Shown piece by piece: positions 57,611 to 64,000 of a stretch of 64,000 bases of DNA (its first letter is position 1; the number at the start of each line of letters is the position of its first letter). Below the pieces are notes generated by a model. It did not search any database. It worked only from the letters and a program-made list of their open reading frames with translations, and was not told the DNA's origin. The DNA lies in contig OZ234495.1 in the NCBI GenBank assembly GCA_965153455.1, forward strand, positions 4,588,001 to 4,652,000. Direction: 5' to 3'. A program made the translations under genes and the position numbers. The stretch comes from Sphagnum compactum (Eukaryota; Bryophyta; Sphagnopsida; Sphagnales).

Positions 57611-59100
57611 GTTAAACGTTCATGCTAAGCTAAGTTTTGTTTTCTTTACATTTCCATCTTAAATGGGCAAACAGCAAGCAAGAGGAAAACACATGTGACA
57701 TAACTTTCTGTACTTGCTGACATTAAAAGACACTTGGCCTATTTAACACTTTCCTTCAAAATAGGAGTTTAAGGATTTGAAGGGTTATTAAGGCTCTTAA
57801 TTAACCTTCATTTACTTGAGGGTTGCATCAAAAGCTTTCTCTCCAACACCCAAAGGCTGAAGTTGCAATAACAATTTCACTCTTCATTGAAAATTAAATT
57901 AAATCATACCTGAAAATTTCGGAGGAATTGGATTGTGCCTTTGGTGTTGTTGAAAAGATTTTGAAAATTATGGAATCATCACCTTCCACCACTAGCATCA
58001 TCACTTGGGTGCATTCACACTTGGTGTTAGGGACTCTAGTGTTGAGTCCACGAACACCATGCTAGCTAGTCATTTAGGACTTATACCTACTTACCATGAA
58101 CATTTTATGTTAACATTCACTTAACATTAAGCTATCGCCCATTTAACATTGAGTGCCACCTAGGATGCCACCTAGATTTTCATTTCACACACTGACTTAA
58201 CATCAAGTGTGAATGCACCATTAATATATTTGTAAAGTATTACCTCTTACTCCAACTGATGTTTGGCACTTCTTTGCTGAATATTTAGTTATTTTAGGAA
58301 AACGAGGTTTTGGTAGTTCCAAATTTTGATTTTTCCAGAATTTCAATAGTTGAGGAATAAAGATGCAAAAATACATCTTGTGTTTGTGTTGTGCATTTGT
58401 AATAGTAACCCCAATGGTTTTCAATTTTCAACAATTTTAAGAAATATAAATAATTTTTTCTCTTTTTTCCTTTTTTTTTTAGCTAGACCTTTTGCAAATT
58501 ATTTTGTGCCGAACATTAATTGTAGGGCAATTGAAAAGAGAGAAAAAACTAAGCGAAATTTGTCGAAATTTTTACATAATCAAACCCAGTTCAAAACACA
58601 AGCTAACTTTAAAAACTTACTAATAATGCACTTAACATACTTTTAAAGACTATTGTTGAAATTCTGAAATTTTCAAATTGGGGCTTTTTGGAGCCCCTTT
58701 TTTCAAAAAAATATTATTTTCGCAAGATTTGCCAAACATGAGTCATAGTTACAATAACTAATATGTTAACATTAATTCTCTTGAGGGAGAATGGTAGGCA
58801 CCAGTGTTGGTCTTTTTGTACCAGTTTGGTCCTGGTATTGGGTCTAGGACTGGAGGCAAATATATGCTTAAGGCCCCCTTTATATAGTATGGTGAGAGAC
58901 CATGATCATGGAAATGTTAATAGCCCTCAAAACACATCCAAAGGTGTCATCCCTTGTAAATTCAAAAATTATTTATGTATGGACCCTGGTTGTGAAGTGT
59001 GATGTAAAGTGACAAAAGACTTTGTTAAGCTACATTATCATGGTATTACATTGTGACTAATATTAATTACCTAATTACCTAGTCGTGGGAACCCTAAGGG

Positions 59101-59494
59101 ATTTTATTTATTTTATTATTATTATTTTTTGATGCGTTGAGCATCTTTGATTGGCCCATCACCCAAAAAGAAAATCAAGCTTTGGATAGTCTGAAAATAG
59201 ATATGTTGCAATCTCCTCCTTTGGGTTGGATATATAGGTTTTCAAGAATAGAACTTAAAAAGGCAAAGAATATGGGATGAAGAAGTGAGGAGCTATTGGG
59301 AACATGTTGGGGAATGTGATGGGAACAAAGAAAAATCCCGCACCCTTCCCCCCCGCCCCAAAAGAAAAAAACATGTTGTTTCACCTCTTTGGCTCCACAA
59401 TTTATTTTTCTTTTTGCATACTTATGTTGGTTTTTTTTTTTCATTTTTGGCCTAGGTTATTGGTAAGGGCCTATGGGTGTAAATTATAATCAAA
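59101..59494 (-). repeat. Hairpin-family copy with adjacent GGGAACATGTTGGG-type sequence
   Basis: GATGCGTTGAGCATCTTTGATTGGCCCATCAC at about 59131-59162 is the same family as the copies near 18200, 18525, 21797 and 23980. Downstream sequence with ATATAGGTTTTCAAG and GGGAACATG resembles 24075-24200, so a longer element is shared with that region. Confidence 0.5.
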
Positions 59495-59795
59495 CCCAAA
59501 AAAAAGTAACATTTTAAACCAATCATGGTTTTTTGGGCTAATGGTCTAACAAATTTTGAACTAGGCCCACCTCAAATAGGTGGGCTTGGCATGAAATTCA
59601 TTACATCATGAAACATTATTCATAAGCTATCACTTAGGGTTCTATGTCAAGTTTTCATCTGCCTCCATTATCTTCGTCCCTTAAGTTTTCAAGTTTTGTG
59701 TAAAATGAACTTATACCTTGATGATCCTTTTCCTCCAATCATAGATATTTTATTTCAATTGTCATGGGCTTTCAAGATCTAGTGTAAAGGGGGCT
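59495..59795 (-). mobile_element. Dispersed repeat copy B (inverted partner of 7915-8165)
   Basis: Reverse complement collinear with 7915-8165; see that entry for shared landmarks. Copy B has extra sequence around 59600-59640. Confidence 0.6.
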
Positions 59796-61424
59796 CAATA
59801 TTGAAAATTGGAATAAAATTGGTCCAAGAATGGTAAGATGTCAAATCCCTACCAAGTTGGCATTTGATACAAAAGTGATATTGCCTCACATAATACTAAT
59901 ATGGTAAGGTCCTTATTATTAGTATTGATACTAATGTTAGATACAAATGTTGATATTAAACATAAGCCTGCATACCAAACCAACATTAGTAGACACCATG
60001 CATAGAAAGACTCGTAGGTAAATTGTTTTGCATATACACTTTCAATGTCTTTTCTTGCTTGCAAATGACTTGTTCAACATTGATTAATTTTCATCAATCA
60101 ATTAGACTTAAAATATTATTGAATTGTTAAAAACAAGGTAGATGGTAACTTAAAAGCCTCTAACAATTATAATTATCCATAAAGTTAATCAAACATGGCA
60201 TTGAAAGCCCATGTTTGTTTGACTCATGGGATGGGTTGACACCAAAAAAAATACATTTAAGGCCAATAGTTAGAGGCTAACATAAACAATGTCCTCAATT
60301 CATGACAAGTTTCCTACCTCAATGCAAACCAAGAAAGCTTGCATCTCATGCATAAACTCCAACTTTATTGTTTGCATAAGGTCTATAAAGAAGCTATTTT
60401 CGATATTTTTGTCTTCTTTCAACTAGAGTTTTTTAATCTTTCACAATAGAAGCTAAAATCTTTGCAAAGGGAGAAAATTGAGGTGTCTAAAAACAAAGAC
60501 ATGAGAAAAGTTTGTAACATTGAAAAGTTTGTGCATTAAAAAAGAATGGCATCAAAATGAATAACATTAGAATGAATAACATTGGAAAGACAGTGCAACC
60601 TTGCAGAGTTCAAACTACAACATTCTAAGGAGGAGTTCACACAAAAATGAAAGTTTTGAGTTCTATAACAATGCCCAATTTTACAATTTTTTGAAAGTTG
60701 AGGTTTAACCCCAACATAGGAGATCATGGTTCTAGTAGTTTAGGACATGCAAAAGGATGAAGAGTTTTTTTTTGTCTTGTTAAAAACCTTTCCATTTGGC
60801 AAACATTTTTCCTTTCCTTTTGGTCATACTTCATATCTTTCCACAAGGTTTGTGAATTTCTCCAAACCTTAACTAGTGGATGATTTAAAAAGCCCTTGAA
60901 GCAATGTGAATTTGAACCTCCCAAACCAAAAATAAAAAACTTTGTTTTGCCTTAAAAAAACCAAAGATCTTGTTTTGCATGCACAAACTCCAAAACCTAT
61001 GCCTTGTACCCCAAAACATCCCCATAGCCATGAAAAAATCTTTGAATACCTTGGACGGCTACTCCCTTTTCTAATGGATGCGTTCATGATTGAACAGTTT
61101 TTTTTAAAATGGACCCAACAATGATGTGGCACCTTTGTTTAGTAAACTAATGTTGACATAAGGTTATGGGTGACTCCCTAGAATGGCATGCCTTTTAAAC
61201 ATTGTGAAATATCACAACATTTCCTACCACCACACAATTTTAACCCAAGGGCTTTTGAGACAGTCTCTTAAACAATGTTTGCAATTTGAAATCAATTGTA
61301 TGAAATTTTCTTGCTAGATGATCCCAACAATTGACATCTTGGTTTTGATTTCAACCATGTACATAATGTAACTATGGCAACTTTTTTAGCCTCGGGAGGT
61401 TTACTAACCAATTGGCATATCCAT
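59796..61424. other. Repeat-like spacer, no gene
   Basis: Open frames of 60-87 codons at 60536-61132 overlap each other on both strands and show no domain. One short local repeat of GAATGAATAACATT-type words lies at about 60560. Confidence 0.45.
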
Positions 61425-61740
61425 TATGATGTATTATAATTCTATAGGTTTATAACTACATTTGAAACCTTGTTGGGAGGCTTATAGATCATTTGAAATT
61501 TTAATTATGATCCATTCTAGTTATATGGGTGGTTATTTGAACTTTCAATCTAAATTAGGGATCTACAACTCTTTGGCAATCCAATTGTGATGCATTTTGG
61601 TCAATGTATGGGTGGTTATTCAAACCTAAAACTTGTACAAAAGGTATGCAACTCATATGGGCTGATCCATTATAGTTTGTATGGGTGGTTATTTGAACCT
61701 AAAACTTGTAGGACAAGTTTGTAATTCATATGACCTTTGT
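61425..61740 (+). repeat. Degenerate tandem repeat of about 100 bp
   Basis: ATGGGTGGTTATTTGAACxT recurs near 61528, 61610 (ATTCAAACCT variant) and 61680, with GATCCATTxTAGTT or GATGCATTTTGGT ahead of it and AAAACTTGTA after it. The first unit near 61430-61490 is more diverged. Confidence 0.7.
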
Positions 61741-61742
61741 AT

Positions 61743-62420
61743 CACTAAAAGAAAATTACCATTTTGCAATTATCATATGCAATAGATTTTTAGTTGCATG
61801 AAACACATGTAACTGCTAAACCCCATCATTGCATAAGACAAGTTACACATGATCAGCAGTTGCATATGACAATATGTATGGTGTGAATTCATATTTTATA
61901 CATTTGTATTATTCTACAAAAGGTTGCCCATGGTGACACATGGCATTTGAACCTTATTTCAATATTCATAATTATTAATAGATTAGTAATATATCGGCCC
62001 TCCAATAAAAAGTGAAATGGATTTTCATATATGTTCATTTGTGAAGGCCAATTATAGGGTGACATGATGTAATTTTTAAAAGCCCATTGATTCTTTTTAA
62101 TTAAGTAGGTGGGTAGGTAGGTAAGCCATAGGTAGGTAGGTAGGTCATAGTTAGGTAGGATGGTAATGTAAGGCTAGTTACGTAGGTTTAAAATAATTTG
62201 ATTTTGTGTTTGGGTTTAATCTTTAGGGTTGAGCCTCTATCATTGAACCATCCCAAATGGACTTTGGTACTTGGTTTGTGAAAAAAACAAATGCACTTAC
62301 TTATATAATGTGCACATTTGGAATTTAGGGCAAAACAAATGTGATAAAAAATTCAATTGCAAGTGCAACCATTGTAATTACAACGTACATGCAAATACTA
62401 CATGCTACTTATGCCACACT
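61743..62420 (+). mobile_element. CACTA-family 5' end
   Basis: CACTAAAAGAAAATTACC followed by ATTTTGCAATTATC matches the left end of the complete CACTA element (CACTAGTAGAAAATGGCC, ATTTTGCAACTGGTCC). Subterminal TAGTTGCAT / AGTTGCATATGAC words follow, then GGTAGGTAGGTAGG (62105-62150) and an interior homologous to 52960-53742. No matching right end was found before the window ends, so the element is truncated or extends further. Confidence 0.6.
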
Positions 62421-64000
62421 AACATAAATATTTACCTACTAGCTAAACTAATTATATTATAAGTAATGAAATTTAATAAGTAATAATAATATTAATTGGT
62501 TAATAGATATTAATATTTTAAAGTATAATTATAATAAAATTATAATAGTTATTATTATCTATAATAGTCAATAATCAATAACCAATAAGGTATTCTTGAG
62601 TGGTTTGCTTGAGTGGCCAAATATATTGTCCAAAGGGTATTAATTATTTAATAAATAAAATGATAATAATTTCATTTTTTGAATACCTTATTGGTTAATT
62701 TACACACAACAAATATCCCCTAGGATGCTATGAATGTAATGTTTTGTCACTTTTTTGTCCATCAAGAGAAATATCTTAATTTTTAATGCATTAAGAAGCA
62801 CCACCTCTCATTACCTTTGGTGCAATATATACTAATTATCTATATGTTTTTAATTAGAATTTGGAATATAATAGTTATATTAAAATACAATTTATCAATG
62901 GTCACATACGAAGTAGTTGTGATTTTGATAGAACTCACATTTTTTTGGGTAGTCAAGAATATCTAAATACTTGTCAAAAATGGTCCACTCAAGGAAATCA
63001 ATGCCTTGTTGCCCACTTCACAAGAACAAAAGATTACAAAAGTCATCTAAGATGGGTTGGCATAATATTGTGAACTAGAAAATAGTGACAATAACTTCAA
63101 CATAATACTTAGACCAATGATATGAATTTTATAAGAAATTTCTCAACATGAGACTATAAATATAAAGAGATTGCATTTGTCAACCATATCTTAAAGTTTA
63201 ACTTTGCAATTATGGAAAGAAATGAAAATTCAATATATCTTTACATCCATCATTAACATGTTATACAAGTTCATCCAAAAAAAAATTTATCATGCAATAA
63301 CTGTGAAGGGTCCACACTTACAAGTTGTTTTACTAGTGACCTACATGAATTAACACCCATTTATGACTCTATCTCAATGAGGAAAAGAAAAGGATGTAAC
63401 AAATGACTATGTATAAGTTTTAAGAATCAAAATCATATCTAAAACAACGTTTGAATGAAACAAAGGAGAAAGAGGAGAAGAAAATAAAGCTAAAATGTGT
63501 TCTTGCTTATAGAGTCATTGCTTGTGAAGGTGCTACCTCTTTGTTTGTTCCTTAGCCTCACATATGTTCATTGTTGTTACACTTTGCATATAACTAAAAT
63601 TACACATCCAAAGTAAACCACAATTCATAATTTTATTGTTGACCAAAAAAAAAATGATAGTTCAACCATAATTTTGATTTCACCATTTTGAAAAAGAACA
63701 ATGAAAATATTTTAACAATTTTCATGGGTGCACATTATTACATGCAACATATATCCTCTTTCCAAATTTTGTAAAAATTCATGCACAAATATCTTTCAAA
63801 TCAATATCATTCTTTACAAAAAAAACACACACACAAACATAAACATATTTTGCAAACTTGTTTCACATTACCACAAAGCACATTTAGCTTTTGTTTCTTC
63901 CACTCCCAAGAAACAACACCACATGTCACCCCTCACATTCCCCACTTGTCACATACAATTTGTCCAAATCTTGAACCAAAATTTTATCCCCAACATCTGG
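62421..64000. other. AT-rich terminal stretch, no gene
   Basis: Nothing coding seen. It may include more of the CACTA-like element starting at 61743. GAATACCTTATTGG near 62680 is the reverse complement of CCAATAAGGTATTC near 62583, a local inverted repeat of about 14 bases. Confidence 0.45.

Larger units (their letters stand above)
53743..59100. other. AT-rich repeat DNA, no gene
   Basis: Only short frames are present. Landmarks: a GGGGGAGGGG tract at 55568-55590, facing telomere-type repeats at 56882-56946, and GCATGCTAGGTAGCATGC repeats at 57340-57610. Nothing with a recognisable protein domain on either strand. Confidence 0.55.

Overview
This is nuclear DNA from a green plant. The supporting signs are a plant-type TOM20 gene with TPR helices and a C-terminal tail anchor, spliceosomal introns with GT-AG ends, TTTAGGG/CCCTAAA telomere-type units scattered through AT-rich DNA, and CACTA- and Mutator-like transposons. 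The species cannot be read from the sequence. From general knowledge I would guess a seed-free land plant or gymnosperm rather than a compact angiosperm genome, because the three main genes are alpha2delta/CACHD1-like proteins that I do not associate with flowering plants. This is a weak inference.

Four genes look intact. Three are tandem paralogues on the + strand (1711-7490, 11285-15613, 41074-46339). Each has nine exons with identical intron phases and encodes a single-pass membrane protein of about 635-657 residues: signal peptide or anchor, Cys-rich VWA_N-like region ending in DPRxRPWY, VWA domain, Cache-like domain, second Cys-rich motif, one transmembrane helix and a short cytosolic tail. 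The fourth is TOM20 on the - strand (47343-49315, six exons). The VWA-Cache array is still changing: the third copy has a GC-AG intron and an 84-bp in-frame duplication in its tail, and a decayed last-exon copy lies downstream of it.

Layout: 1-1.7 kb, repeats and a 143-bp tandem array ending at the first gene's ATG. 1.7-7.5 kb, paralogue 1. 7.5-11.3 kb, spacer with a CTAG-dense block. 11.3-15.6 kb, paralogue 2. 15.6-41 kb, transposon-rich spacer that includes a fold-back MITE (19.7-20.1 kb), a complete CACTA element with TTA target duplication (27.3-30.0 kb), and an 8.56-kb Mutator-like element with a 9-bp target duplication (31.6-40.2 kb). That Mutator-like element carries satellite arrays, a decayed C2H2 zinc-finger gene, an 11x12-residue repeat ORF and a remarkable array of perfect palindromes. 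41-46.3 kb, paralogue 3. 46.6-46.8 kb, exon relic. 47.3-49.3 kb, TOM20. 49.3-64 kb, AT-rich repeat DNA without recognisable genes.

The three paralogues probably act at the plasma membrane or another endomembrane surface as ligand-binding or channel-associated proteins. That is inferred from architecture only. TOM20 is unrelated in function (mitochondrial protein import). All exon models were worked out by hand from splice signals and comparison between the paralogues.
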